Source: Sulfurisoma sediminicola (GTDB lineage Bacteria > Pseudomonadota > Gammaproteobacteria > Burkholderiales > Rhodocyclaceae). From it: a stretch of 64,000 nucleotides of DNA. The stretch is from positions 124,001-188,000 of the forward strand of contig NZ_BHVV01000001.1 in NCBI RefSeq assembly GCF_003865015.1. Reading direction: 5' to 3'. Position numbers and translations under genes: made by a program. Positions 55,364 through 63,126 of the stretch are shown here, piece by piece. Below the pieces are notes generated by a model. It did not search any database. It had not been told where the DNA came from and saw nothing but the letters and a program-made list of their open reading frames with translations. The number at the start of each line of letters is the position of its first letter. Within the stretch, counting starts at the first letter, position 1.

Positions 55364-55591
55364 TTACCAGTCGTCGCCGGTCAGCGGCTCGGCCTCGCGC
55401 ACCGACATCAGCGCCTCTTCGGCCTGGATCTCGTTCTCGCCGAACACCACCTTGATCTTCATCTTGGCGAGATCGACTTCCTTGCGCATGCGCTTGGCCT
55501 CGGCGGAGGCGTCCTTGAAGGCGTCGAACTCGGTGATCTTTTCGAGGATCTTCACCGGTCCGGTGGAAACGCGGTAGATGTAGTACGGCAT
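55364..55591 (-). CDS. small conserved hypothetical protein
   Basis: 75 residues, charged and soluble: MPYYIYRVSTGPVKILEKIT opening, then a lysine- and glutamate-rich helix (AKRMRKEVDLAKMKIKVVFG) and an acidic tail LTGDDW. AGAGAGA lies just before the ATG. It is 25 bases after the S24-domain gene, same strand. I know of no function; small proteins with this opening occur in betaproteobacteria, but I cannot name a family. Confidence 0.68.
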   Translation of the reverse strand: MPYYIYRVSTGPVKILEKITEFDAFKDASAEAKRMRKEVDLAKMKIKVVFGENEIQAEEALMSVREAEPLTGDDW

Positions 55592-55616
55592 GGTTCTCTC
55601 TTTTTATGGGATGGGG

Positions 55617-55985
55617 TTATTCGACGTAGCGCTTGGCTTCCTTGCGGCGGCCGGGCTTGCTCTTCTGGATGATGACGCCGCGGACAGCTTCGAGGCCGGA
55701 AATCTCGGCGTCGGGATAGGACGGATTGAGGGGGTGCAACAGCCACTTCTCGCCGTGCTTCACCAACTGGCGGAAGATGTGCTCGTCGTTGAGCCAGGCC
55801 AGGACGTAGGAGCCATCGGTGGCCAGGCCCTCGGGTTCGATGATGATGATGTCGCGCTCGACGAACTCCGGCTCCATGCTGTCGCCGAGCACCATCAGCG
55901 CGAAAGGCTCGGCGGCGGCACAGGCCGACATTTCCTCCGCGTCCTCCGCGGCGACGATGGGAATGATTTTCTTCTCTGCGACCAT
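55617..55985 (-). CDS. stand-alone S24/LexA-like domain protein, probably without protease activity
   Basis: 122 residues with no DNA-binding domain. The LexA/UmuD signature serine site is MVLGDSMEPEFVERDIIIIE at about residues 31-50, and the fold continues with GSYVLAWLNDEHIFRQL and WLLHPLNPSYP. In LexA and UmuD the catalytic lysine falls in a VKRL-type strand; here the aligned stretch is FRQL, with Arg in place of Lys, so autoproteolysis is doubtful. One base separates it from the upstream gene. Perhaps a signalling or accessory domain; a UmuD-like role is less likely without the lysine and with no umuC here. Confidence 0.78.
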   Translation of the reverse strand: MVAEKKIIPIVAAEDAEEMSACAAAEPFALMVLGDSMEPEFVERDIIIIEPEGLATDGSYVLAWLNDEHIFRQLVKHGEKWLLHPLNPSYPDAEISGLEAVRGVIIQKSKPGRRKEAKRYVE

Positions 55986-55986
55986 T

Positions 55987-56235
55987 TCAGTCCTCCAGCC
56001 AGCGAACCAGATAGTACAAATTGAAACCCTCCGAGGAGCGCGACGGCCCCATCACCTCGGCGGCATGCAGGTCGTGCGCCGGATCGGCGGCGGCCAGCGC
56101 CGCAGCGGCATCGGCCACCGGCGTCACGACGTTCTCGGCGAAGCGCTTGCGCGAACTGCGCTTGACGTTGACCACGGCGTAGCGGGCCTGCACCAGCTGC
56201 GGCGACTCGGCGTCGAGATACACGCCACCTTTCAT
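55987..56235 (-). CDS. small conserved hypothetical protein
   Basis: 82 residues, soluble: MKGGVYLDAESPQLVQARYA, then VVNVKRSSRKRFAENV and ending FNLYYLVRWLED. AGGAGG lies 5 bases before the ATG, a near-perfect ribosome site that falls inside an inverted repeat (56238-56270). Upstream of the S24-domain gene by one base, so they are co-translated. No family recognised. Confidence 0.68.
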   Translation of the reverse strand: MKGGVYLDAESPQLVQARYAVVNVKRSSRKRFAENVVTPVADAAAALAAADPAHDLHAAEVMGPSRSSEGFNLYYLVRWLED

Positions 56236-56237
56236 GT

Positions 56238-56270
56238 CAGCCTCCTGTCGGGCCGCCCCAAGGGAGGCTG
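56238..56270 (-). promoter_or_regulatory. inverted repeat that can hide the ribosome site of the 82-residue gene
   Basis: On the minus-strand RNA, CAGCCTCC and GGAGGCTG can pair over a 17-base loop. The second arm contains the AGGAGG ribosome site of the gene starting at 56235. Formation of the stem would block translation of that gene and, by coupling, the S24 gene. Confidence 0.5.
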
Positions 56271-56271
56271 C

Positions 56272-56288
56272 GCCCCCCTGTGGGGGGC
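56272..56288 (-). terminator. GC hairpin after the DsrS-like gene
   Basis: A 7-base-pair G/C stem (GCCCCCC / GGGGGGC) with a 3-base loop, 51 bases after the DsrS-like stop. It sits in a C- and G-run-rich spacer (56240-56338) that resembles a dispersed intergenic repeat of betaproteobacteria. No U-tract follows, so it may be an attenuator or mRNA stabiliser rather than a terminator. Confidence 0.4.
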
Positions 56289-56338
56289 AGCGAACGAATG
56301 CGGGGCCCTCGCCGAGTTGGAGGGTGAGCGTGGGGGGC

Positions 56339-57361
56339 TCATGGTTGTCCCCTCAAGACACGAATGTGCTGCAGCAGCGGCTCGAACAGCGGTTGCAGAT
56401 GCCGCCGCATCAACGGCCCGACCGCGGTTGTTCGCGTCAGGATCGGTTCGGCGTCGGCGTTGGAGAGGCGCGACAGCGCGCGCATGGCCGCGGCCTCGGA
56501 TTCGTATCCGGTCATGGCCTCGGCATCGCGCACCGCAGCGAAGTAGGCGCCGAGGATGTCCAGCAACAGGTAGACGGCCTCGTGCGCCGGCGGCTTTTCC
56601 AGCGCCATCTCGGCCGCGAGCAGGAAGCTCTGGCCGCTGGGCGCATAGCAGCGCGCGAGCTGCAGCGCCCAGGCATCGCCGGCGGCGGCCTGCGCCGCGA
56701 CTTCGCCGGGCAGGGAACGCTCCCCTTCCGCCGGCAGGTCGTCCGGGCGGTGTTCGAGAAAGCCGATGAAGTAGTGCGGACGGCGCTTGGCCTTGGCCCA
56801 TAGCAGCTCGCCCTCGGCGGCATCGAGCAGGTCGGCGCCGATCACGGCGCGGATCGAGTTCATGGCCTGGATCGGATCTTCCTCGAACGGCAGGTGCTCG
56901 ATCAGGAAATCGGCCAGCACCTTGCCCATGGCGCCCTCGCGCACCGCCGCATGCATCAGCATGTAGCGCGCCACCTCCATGGTCGGCAGCGCCCACCAGG
57001 CGCGGCGCGCGATCTCGTCGGTCAGGGTCGGCGCCAGCGCCACGGCGATCACCGCTTCGGGCTCGCCCAGCTTCAGCAGCGGTTCGAGGTTCTGCGGGCT
57101 GGCGCGACCCAGGCGCGACCAGCGGCGCAAATGCACCGGATAGCCGCCGGGGGAGCCGAGCGCATGGCCGCCGAGCAGCTCGCGCACCCGCGTCACGTAG
57201 AGGTCGGGACGGCAGTTGCGGTGCAGGCTGACCTTGGCCTCGCCCTTGGGCGTCAGGGCGTAGAGCGTCAGCGCGCCCTCGTCGATGCGGATGGCGTGCA
57301 CCTCGCCGGCCAGAAGGACATTGAGGCGCAGCGAGTCCTCGGGGGAAAGTTCGGCTTTCAT
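56339..57361 (-). CDS. dsrS: DsrS-like protein (sulfur-oxidation accessory family)
   Basis: 340 residues from MKAELSPEDSLRLNVLLAGE; a longer frame upstream is the shadow of the VWA gene, whose stop overlaps this ATG by one base. Conserved-looking blocks are GGHALGSPGGYPVHLRRWSR, LLKLGEPEAVIAVALAPTLT and IARRAWWALPTMEVARYMLM, which match my memory of DsrS, an uncharacterised protein of the reverse dissimilatory sulfite reductase operon of sulfur oxidisers. No other dsr gene is in the window, so here it works with a MoxR-VWA pair. Soluble; no cofactor motif seen. Confidence 0.75.
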   Translation of the reverse strand: MKAELSPEDSLRLNVLLAGEVHAIRIDEGALTLYALTPKGEAKVSLHRNCRPDLYVTRVRELLGGHALGSPGGYPVHLRRWSRLGRASPQNLEPLLKLGEPEAVIAVALAPTLTDEIARRAWWALPTMEVARYMLMHAAVREGAMGKVLADFLIEHLPFEEDPIQAMNSIRAVIGADLLDAAEGELLWAKAKRRPHYFIGFLEHRPDDLPAEGERSLPGEVAAQAAAGDAWALQLARCYAPSGQSFLLAAEMALEKPPAHEAVYLLLDILGAYFAAVRDAEAMTGYESEAAAMRALSRLSNADAEPILTRTTAVGPLMRRHLQPLFEPLLQHIRVLRGQP

Positions 57362-58671
57362 TAGTTGAGTTGGATGCGGCGGCCCCACGGTACGGGCGCC
57401 TTGCCCTTGATGAGCCACAAGACCGGGTAATTGGGGGCGACCTTGGGAAATTCACCCTCGGCGTCGGTGAAATACACCAGCGCGTCCGGATGACCGCCGC
57501 TCTTCTCGACCCAGTCGAACACCGGCGCGAAGGCCGTGCCGCCGCCGCCCTCGAACTTGCGCGGCAGGCGGAATTCCTCCCACGGCTCGCAGATCCACGG
57601 CGTGTCGGCGTGCAGGTCGGAGTCGCAGGCGAACAGGGTGATGCGCACCGGCAGCGTGCCCTTGATGGCATTGAGCTCGCCGACGAACTGGGCGAGGTCG
57701 GCGTCGGCGATCGAGCCCGAGGTGTCGAGCGCGATGAAGATTTCGCCGGAGTGGCTGCGCAGGCTGGGCCAGATCACGTCGCCCTCGCGCCGCGACGGCC
57801 GCAACCAGGTGTAGTCGTCGCGCGCGGCCTGCGACAGGTACTGCGCCAGCGCGGCGCGCCACGACACCTGCGGCGCCAGCGCCGTATCGGTCAGGCGCGC
57901 CAGGTTGCCGGAGAGCTTGCCGGCTTCGCGAGCGCGCTGGGCGGCGGCGGCGAGATGGCGCTGCCACTGGTTCTGCAGCTGCTCCTTTTCCTTGGCGGAC
58001 AGCGGCGGCGGCGGACCGTCGGGGCCGTCGCCCGCCGTGCCGCCGGCGCCGGCCTTTTGCGGCGTGGCACCGCCGGCGTCCGGATCGATCTCCTGCGGAT
58101 CGCTGCCGCCCTTGCCCTGCACATCGTCCTGCTCGCCCCCGCCGCCGCCCTGGCCGCCGTCGTCGCCGTCCCAGACGTGGTCGTCGAGCGTCTCGTTGTC
58201 GAGCTCGTCGTCGATGCAGGGATAGATTTCCTCGGCGGCCATGCCGCGATAGAGGTCGAGCACCTGGGAACCCAGCGGCGGCTTGAGGCCCTCGTCCATG
58301 AGCAGCGGGTTGATGGCGAAGTCGCAGGCCAGGTCCCACTTGCGCTGCACGCGGTGGCCGCGGCGGGCGAAGTGGCCGAGCGCGCAATGCAGTGCCTCGT
58401 GCGCCAGCGCGAACTGCACCTCGGCCGTGGTCAGGCTATCGATCCACTGCGGGTTGTAGTACAGCTTGCGCGCGTCGGTGCCGGTGGTGCGGCACCAGGC
58501 GCCGGCCTCGACCAGCGGCAACCGCAGCACCAACGCCCCCAGAAAAGGCTTGTCAAGGATGAGCTTGGTGCGCGCCGCGGCAAGCTTGTCCGCAGCCGGG
58601 CTGGACGGCGCCGCCACCTCGGGCGGCACAGCCGCCGCCTCACTCGTAGAGCATAACGTCGGCGACGGCAT
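57361..58671 (-). CDS. VWA-like domain protein with an N-terminal HExxH metallopeptidase-like domain
   Basis: 436 residues. After a disordered lead, residues about 30-150 form a DUF2201-type putative metallopeptidase domain with the zinc motif FALAHEALHCALGHFARRGH. A linker rich in Gly, Asp and Glu (about 185-220) and a helix follow, then a C-terminal VWA-like domain (about 310-436) with FIALDTSGSIADADLAQFVG (a MIDAS-type DTSGS) and VRITLFACDSDLH. It overlaps the MoxR ATPase gene by 32 bases. MoxR-VWA pairs act as chaperones that insert metals or remodel protein complexes; the target here is unknown but DsrS follows directly. Confidence 0.87.
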   Translation of the reverse strand: MPSPTLCSTSEAAAVPPEVAAPSSPAADKLAAARTKLILDKPFLGALVLRLPLVEAGAWCRTTGTDARKLYYNPQWIDSLTTAEVQFALAHEALHCALGHFARRGHRVQRKWDLACDFAINPLLMDEGLKPPLGSQVLDLYRGMAAEEIYPCIDDELDNETLDDHVWDGDDGGQGGGGGEQDDVQGKGGSDPQEIDPDAGGATPQKAGAGGTAGDGPDGPPPPLSAKEKEQLQNQWQRHLAAAAQRAREAGKLSGNLARLTDTALAPQVSWRAALAQYLSQAARDDYTWLRPSRREGDVIWPSLRSHSGEIFIALDTSGSIADADLAQFVGELNAIKGTLPVRITLFACDSDLHADTPWICEPWEEFRLPRKFEGGGGTAFAPVFDWVEKSGGHPDALVYFTDAEGEFPKVAPNYPVLWLIKGKAPVPWGRRIQLN

Positions 58672-59692
58672 TGGCCCACCCGGCGAATTGCGGAACGGCG
58701 AAGAGGTTCGCGCCGATGCCGCGGTGCATGTCGGAGACCAGCATCACGCCCATTTCCTTGAGCGGCAGGCGCTGCGCGTAGTCGAGGATGTTGCCCCAGA
58801 CCTGCTGCGCCTCGGGCTTGCCCTTGGCGCGCAGGGCGCGGCCGGCCAGCGCGGCGGCCACGGCGTACTGCAGGTCGATCTCGGCCGGCACCGCGGCCTC
58901 GCGACCTTCGGTGATGGCATCCAGGTCGGGCAGGCGGTCGAGGCTGTCGATGTAGGCGGCGCACTCGACGCCGGCGGCGTGGCCGACGCAGGCGGCCAGC
59001 GCGCCGACCAGCATCTCGGGATGATCGCCGAACTTCTGCAGCGCGCGGTGGGCGAATTCCCACGAGCGCGGGCTGGGAAAGGCCATCTCGCCGGCCAGCG
59101 TCTTCGCCGGATCGAAGTCGAAGATCAGCTCGGGCTTGAAGCGCAGGAAGCCGATCAGCCGCTCGTCGATGCCGTTGGCGTAGGCCCAGAAGGCCCAGTC
59201 GTCGAGGTTCACGTCGACCTCGAAGTGCGAGAAGCGGTTGGCCAGCGGCGCCGGCATGGCGTAGGTGACGCCGCGGTCGCCCTGGCGGTTGCCGGCGGCG
59301 AAGATGGCCCAGCCGTCGGGGATGCGATAGTCGCCGAGGCGGCGGTCGAGGATCAGCTGGTAGGCGGCGGCGGAGACGGCCGGCGGCGCCGAGGTGATCT
59401 CGTCGAGGAAGAGCACGCCGCGCTGGCCGTGGCGCGCCGCATCGGGAAGCAGCGCCGGCACCGCCCACTGCACCAGGTCGCCGACGCGGAAGGGAATGCC
59501 GCGCAGGTCGGACGGCTCCATCTGCGACAGGCGGATGTCGATGACCGGCACCGCGTGGCGGGCGGCGATCTGGGCGACGATCTGCGACTTGCCGACGCCG
59601 GGGGGGCCCCACAGCATGACGGGGGTGTGGTGGCCTTCGGCGGTGCTGAGGAATTCGCGTTCGAGAACGAAAGAGAGCTGGGCGGGACGCAT
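58640..59692 (-). CDS. MoxR-type AAA+ ATPase
   Basis: 350 residues. Walker A LWGPPGVGKSQIV at about residues 27-39, Walker B VLFLDEITSAPPAVSAAAYQ, sensor 1 IFAAGNRQGDRG and the arginine-finger region APLANRFSHFEVD. Such ATPases pair with a VWA protein, which is the next gene and overlaps by 32 bases. Its start lies at the same base as the end of the upstream reductase gene, so all are coupled. The usual role is ATP-driven remodelling or activation of another enzyme complex. Confidence 0.92.
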   Translation of the reverse strand: MRPAQLSFVLEREFLSTAEGHHTPVMLWGPPGVGKSQIVAQIAARHAVPVIDIRLSQMEPSDLRGIPFRVGDLVQWAVPALLPDAARHGQRGVLFLDEITSAPPAVSAAAYQLILDRRLGDYRIPDGWAIFAAGNRQGDRGVTYAMPAPLANRFSHFEVDVNLDDWAFWAYANGIDERLIGFLRFKPELIFDFDPAKTLAGEMAFPSPRSWEFAHRALQKFGDHPEMLVGALAACVGHAAGVECAAYIDSLDRLPDLDAITEGREAAVPAEIDLQYAVAAALAGRALRAKGKPEAQQVWGNILDYAQRLPLKEMGVMLVSDMHRGIGANLFAVPQFAGWANAVADVMLYE

Positions 59693-61167
59693 CAGTAGAT
59701 TACGGAATGAATCTGCGCTTCCGGTACGCCGGCGGCACGCAGGCCGTCCACGACGGCGGGGGTGAAGGAAGGCCCGCCTGCGACATAGACATCGCAGGCG
59801 GCGGGATCTTCGGGCTGCTGCCGCACGGCTTGCAGCGCCGCCGTGGCCGCGGCTGCGGCGTCGGCCGCCGTCAGCGGCACGTAGCGGAAGTCATCGAGGG
59901 CGTCGGCCCAGGCGCGGCACTGATTGGCGAGGTAGTGGCCGCCCGGGCGCGTCGCCGCCCACACCATGGTCATGGTGCCGATCTCGTCGGCGGCCAGCGC
60001 GTTGTCGATCAGGCTCGGCATCGGCGCGAAACCGGTGTCGCAGGCGATGAACAGCAGCGGCCGCCGCGAATCCTGGTCGAGAATGAAGTCACCCCAAGGG
60101 CCGAAGATGCTCACCGCGTCCTGCGCCTTCAGCGCGCCGGCGAACAGGCGGCGGGCGAATTCGTCGCCGTCGTCCCGGCGGATGTGAAAAAGCAGATTGC
60201 GGTCGTCGCAAGGGCAGGATGCGATCGCGTAGTCGCCACGGAAGGTCGCGGTGCTGCCGGTGACCGAGAGCGTCAGGCTCTGCCCGGCGAGGAAGCGCAG
60301 GCGGTTGCTGCGCGGCGTCTGCAGGTGGAGCATCATCACCTCGCCGTCGAGCGGCGTCGCGCTCTTGACCCTGGCGACGATCTCCTGTTGCGGGATGTCG
60401 GCCGCGCTGTGCGCCTCCAGCATCTCGACGACGAGGTCGGACACTGCCGTATGCGAGCACAGCAGCGCATAACCCTGCGCCCGCTCGTTGGCGGAAAGCA
60501 GGTAGTCGCTCTGCTGCACCTGGTGCAGCTTGCCGGAAACGACGCGCGCCTTGCACAGCCCGCAGTTGCCGTTGCCGCAGCCGTAGGACGGGGCGAGGCC
60601 GGCGCGCAGCGCTGCCTTGAGCACGCTCTCGTTGCCCTCGACGAAGAACTCGCGGCCCGAGGGCTTGACGGTGACATGGGCGGACACCACGCGCAGCACC
60701 TCGTCCATCACCGCCACCGCGTCGGCCGGCTCTTCGCTGCCGAGCACGCTGGCGAGCCCCTGGTCGAGAAAACTGGCGAGGTCGGCGAGGGCATCCTGCG
60801 GCGAGTCGTTGGCGGCGAGCGCCATCCGCTCGCGCAAGGCTTCGATGAGGTCATGGTAGTGGGCAAGGTGGCGGCGGACATCTTCGAGCTCCTCGCTCTG
60901 CGCGGCGAGGCGCTCGGCGAGGATCTCCTGGTTGGGGAGGATGCGCTCGCGCACGCGGCGGCCGAAGGCCTCCTCGCGAATCTTGGTGATTCGCTCGAAG
61001 GCGCCGGACTCCTCGAGGCGGATGTCGGGGAACAGCCGCGTCAGGTCCTCGCTCGAAACCATGCCGTCGAAGGACGACAACTCACCGGCACTGATCATTT
61101 TTTGCAGCGATGCGCGGGTCACGCCGATCAGGTGCGCGGCGCGCGAAACCGTCAGCATTTGGGCCAC
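59692..61167 (-). CDS. fusion of MerR-like HTH, helical linker, [2Fe-2S] ferredoxin and ferredoxin reductase domains
   Basis: 491 residues from a GTG at 61167 that has AGGAG 5 bases upstream; the in-frame ATG at 61158 and an ATG at 61197 are less well placed. The N-terminus (LTVSRAAHLIGVTRASLQKM) resembles a MerR-type helix-turn-helix. A long helix follows (about residues 60-140). A plant-type [2Fe-2S] domain has Cys-x4-Cys-x2-Cys in YGCGNGNCGLCKARVV and the fourth Cys in YALLCSH. The C-terminal 240 residues are a FNR-like flavin/NAD(P)H reductase (FRGDYAIASCPC, FGPWGDFIL, DTGFAPMPSLI). A DNA-binding redox sensor or an electron donor for the MoxR-VWA client are both possible. Confidence 0.85.
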   Translation of the reverse strand: MAQMLTVSRAAHLIGVTRASLQKMISAGELSSFDGMVSSEDLTRLFPDIRLEESGAFERITKIREEAFGRRVRERILPNQEILAERLAAQSEELEDVRRHLAHYHDLIEALRERMALAANDSPQDALADLASFLDQGLASVLGSEEPADAVAVMDEVLRVVSAHVTVKPSGREFFVEGNESVLKAALRAGLAPSYGCGNGNCGLCKARVVSGKLHQVQQSDYLLSANERAQGYALLCSHTAVSDLVVEMLEAHSAADIPQQEIVARVKSATPLDGEVMMLHLQTPRSNRLRFLAGQSLTLSVTGSTATFRGDYAIASCPCDDRNLLFHIRRDDGDEFARRLFAGALKAQDAVSIFGPWGDFILDQDSRRPLLFIACDTGFAPMPSLIDNALAADEIGTMTMVWAATRPGGHYLANQCRAWADALDDFRYVPLTAADAAAAATAALQAVRQQPEDPAACDVYVAGGPSFTPAVVDGLRAAGVPEAQIHSVIY

Positions 61168-61341
61168 GATGTCTCCTAGGGGTGATCGCGAGGGCATATT
61201 ATGGTCCCCACGATCGCTCGGGATTTCAATTTCTGGCGAATCGATAATCGTTTTCTAATATACACGACTTTCTCTCCCGCTTATGCCCATGCGCGCCCGC
61301 CGCAATCCCGCACCGGCACTGACGGCGCCGATCCTGTCGCC

Positions 61342-61875
61342 ATGACGGCACGACTCCGTCGGCACGCCCTCCTCGTCGCCGCGATCGTCGCGGCGTTCGC
61401 CATCCCGCCGGCGACGGCGCATGCGGCCGACGGCAGCACCGGACTTGGCACCCTGCTGATACAGCCTGCAGGCGATGGCACGTTCAGGACATGGGAAGCA
61501 GCGGGCGACAGCGAACTCAGCGAAAACGAGCTGCTGATCCTTGAAGGAACCGCGACGCCGGCGGGAGGCCCGCCACTGCGCACGCGCTTCGGCCCCGCAC
61601 GCGCGTTCGAAACCCAGGGTGGCATCGTCGTCGAACTTCCGCAGGCGTCGCGCGACAAGGTGCTGCTCCTCGATCACGATGCCTGCAGTGCCATCAAGGC
61701 ATGGCATGGCGCCGGCGCGACCGGGCTGACCGACGATCAGCTTGCCGACATCTACCTCAGTGCCACCCCTGACGGCGGCCGGAACCTCATGGTCGGCGAG
61801 CGCATGGCCAAGGCCTTCGCCACCAAGCTTGGCGTCAAGGCCATATTCTGGACACCGCTGAAGAAGCGCAACTGA
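61342..61875 (+). CDS. exported protein of unknown function
   Basis: 177 residues from the ATG that begins a signal peptide (MTARLRRHALLVAAIVAAFA up to ATAHA); an open frame reaches 61201 but its first 47 codons look non-coding. The mature protein has SELSENELLILEGTATPAGG, VVELPQASRDKVLLLDHDAC and GVKAIFWTPLKKRN. One cysteine. No family recognised. It is divergent from the HTH-ferredoxin reductase gene and ends 10 bases from the convergent MFS gene. Probably periplasmic. Confidence 0.72.
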   Translation: MTARLRRHALLVAAIVAAFAIPPATAHAADGSTGLGTLLIQPAGDGTFRTWEAAGDSELSENELLILEGTATPAGGPPLRTRFGPARAFETQGGIVVELPQASRDKVLLLDHDACSAIKAWHGAGATGLTDDQLADIYLSATPDGGRNLMVGERMAKAFATKLGVKAIFWTPLKKRN

Positions 61876-61885
61876 GGCTGCGCCT

Positions 61886-63103
61886 TCAGCGTTCCTCCGG
61901 CGGCTTGAGCTTCCGAAACGACGCCCACAGCGCCAGGTCGTAGCCGATCTTCATCACCGCGCCGACGGCCAGCGGCGCGCCCAGCGCCACCGCCTGCATC
62001 AGCCAGCCGGCGAAGGCCGGCGCCACGGCCCAGCCGCCGAGCCGCACCAGGTGCGTCACGCCCGAGGCGAAGGTGCGCTCTTCCGGTTTCACCATCGCCA
62101 TCACGTAGGACTGGCGTGTCGGCACGTCCATTTCCACCAGCCCCTCGCGCAGCAGGAAGAGGATCGCCGCGATGGGAAAAGTCGGCGCCAGCGGCACGGT
62201 GAGCAGCAGCAGGCTCGACGGGATGTGGGTGAACACCATGGTGTTGACCAGTCCGATGCGGGCCGCCAGCCACGCCGCACCGAGGTGCGAGACCGCGTTC
62301 ATCAGCCGCGCGCCGAAGAACAGCAGGCCGATCACCGTGGCCGAGACGCCGAAGCGCTCGAAGAAGAACCACGACACCAGCGCCGCGCCGATGAAGCCGC
62401 CGGCGATGCTGTCGATGGCGAACAGCGCCGAGATCTTCGCCAGCACGCGGCGGCTCTCCGCCGTCACCACCAGCCGCTGCGTTCGCGCCGGCGCCTCGGC
62501 CGCCGCCGACAACCCGGCATAGAGCGGCAGCCCCGCGGCGAGCAGCGCCGCATAGACGAGGAAGGCCGCGCGATAGGCCGCCAGCTCGTCCATGCCGGTG
62601 GCCAGCGCCAGCAGCTCGGGCAACGCGCCGGCCAGCGCGCCCAGTGCGTGGCCGATGTCCATCAGCAGGTTGTAGCGGGCGTAGGCCTGCGTCCGACCTG
62701 CGTCGTCGGTGGTCGCCGGCAGGATGGCCTGCTCCAGAACCAGCGCGGCGCCGCGGTCGCGGCCCATGCCGTTGACCATGCCCAGCAGCGCCGCCGCGAC
62801 GATCACCCCGCCGCCGGCACCCAGTGCCAGCAGCACCCCGCCGCCGGCCGAGAGCGCCGACAGCCACAGGAGGGAACGCTTGCGGCCGAGCCGGTCGCCC
62901 CACCAGGTGGCCACCGCCACCGACAGCGTCGCACCGGCCAAACCGGTACTGAGCACCACGCCCAGCCAGCTCGCCGACAGGCCCAGCCGGGCGACATAGA
63001 GCCCCAGCAGCACGCCGGCCATGCCGGTGGCCAGCGCGCGCAGGAAAGCCGCGGCGTAGAGGCGGCGACGGTCATGGCTTGCAAAGACTGTTGTAGAGCT
63101 CAT
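61886..63103 (-). CDS. MFS transporter
   Basis: 405 residues with about twelve hydrophobic helices. Motif A is seen as WWGDRLGRKRSLLWL near residues 68-82, and the start MSSTTVFASHDRRRLYAAAF has the usual positive-inside character. Major facilitator family; substrate unknown. It is divergent from a chrB-like gene with only 23 bases between the two starts, so chromate or another oxyanion is one candidate, but MFS proteins are not the known chromate carrier (ChrA is a different family). A drug or metabolite role is equally possible. Confidence 0.88.
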   Translation of the reverse strand: MSSTTVFASHDRRRLYAAAFLRALATGMAGVLLGLYVARLGLSASWLGVVLSTGLAGATLSVAVATWWGDRLGRKRSLLWLSALSAGGGVLLALGAGGGVIVAAALLGMVNGMGRDRGAALVLEQAILPATTDDAGRTQAYARYNLLMDIGHALGALAGALPELLALATGMDELAAYRAAFLVYAALLAAGLPLYAGLSAAAEAPARTQRLVVTAESRRVLAKISALFAIDSIAGGFIGAALVSWFFFERFGVSATVIGLLFFGARLMNAVSHLGAAWLAARIGLVNTMVFTHIPSSLLLLTVPLAPTFPIAAILFLLREGLVEMDVPTRQSYVMAMVKPEERTFASGVTHLVRLGGWAVAPAFAGWLMQAVALGAPLAVGAVMKIGYDLALWASFRKLKPPEER

Positions 63104-63119
63104 AACAGTTATGTAGAAT
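63091..63119 (+). promoter_or_regulatory. likely promoter of the chrB-like gene, with a leaderless transcript
   Basis: TTGTAG (63091-63096) and TAGAAT (63114-63119) are separated by exactly 17 bases. The -10 box matches the consensus at five of six positions, the -35 at three of six. The expected start of transcription, seven or eight bases after the -10, falls on the ATG at 63127. A palindrome ATAACAGTTAT (63102-63112) lies between the boxes and TGTAG...CTACA (63112-63127) overlaps the -10, candidate operators. Confidence 0.55.
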
Positions 63120-63126
63120 ACGCTAC

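Noticed and set aside
57370-58656. Plus-strand frame opposite the VWA gene, and a similar frame at 59707-61179 opposite the HTH-ferredoxin reductase gene
   Set aside because: Ala-, Arg- and Val-rich products without motifs, against clear HExxH/VWA and [2Fe-2S]/FNR motifs on the minus strand.
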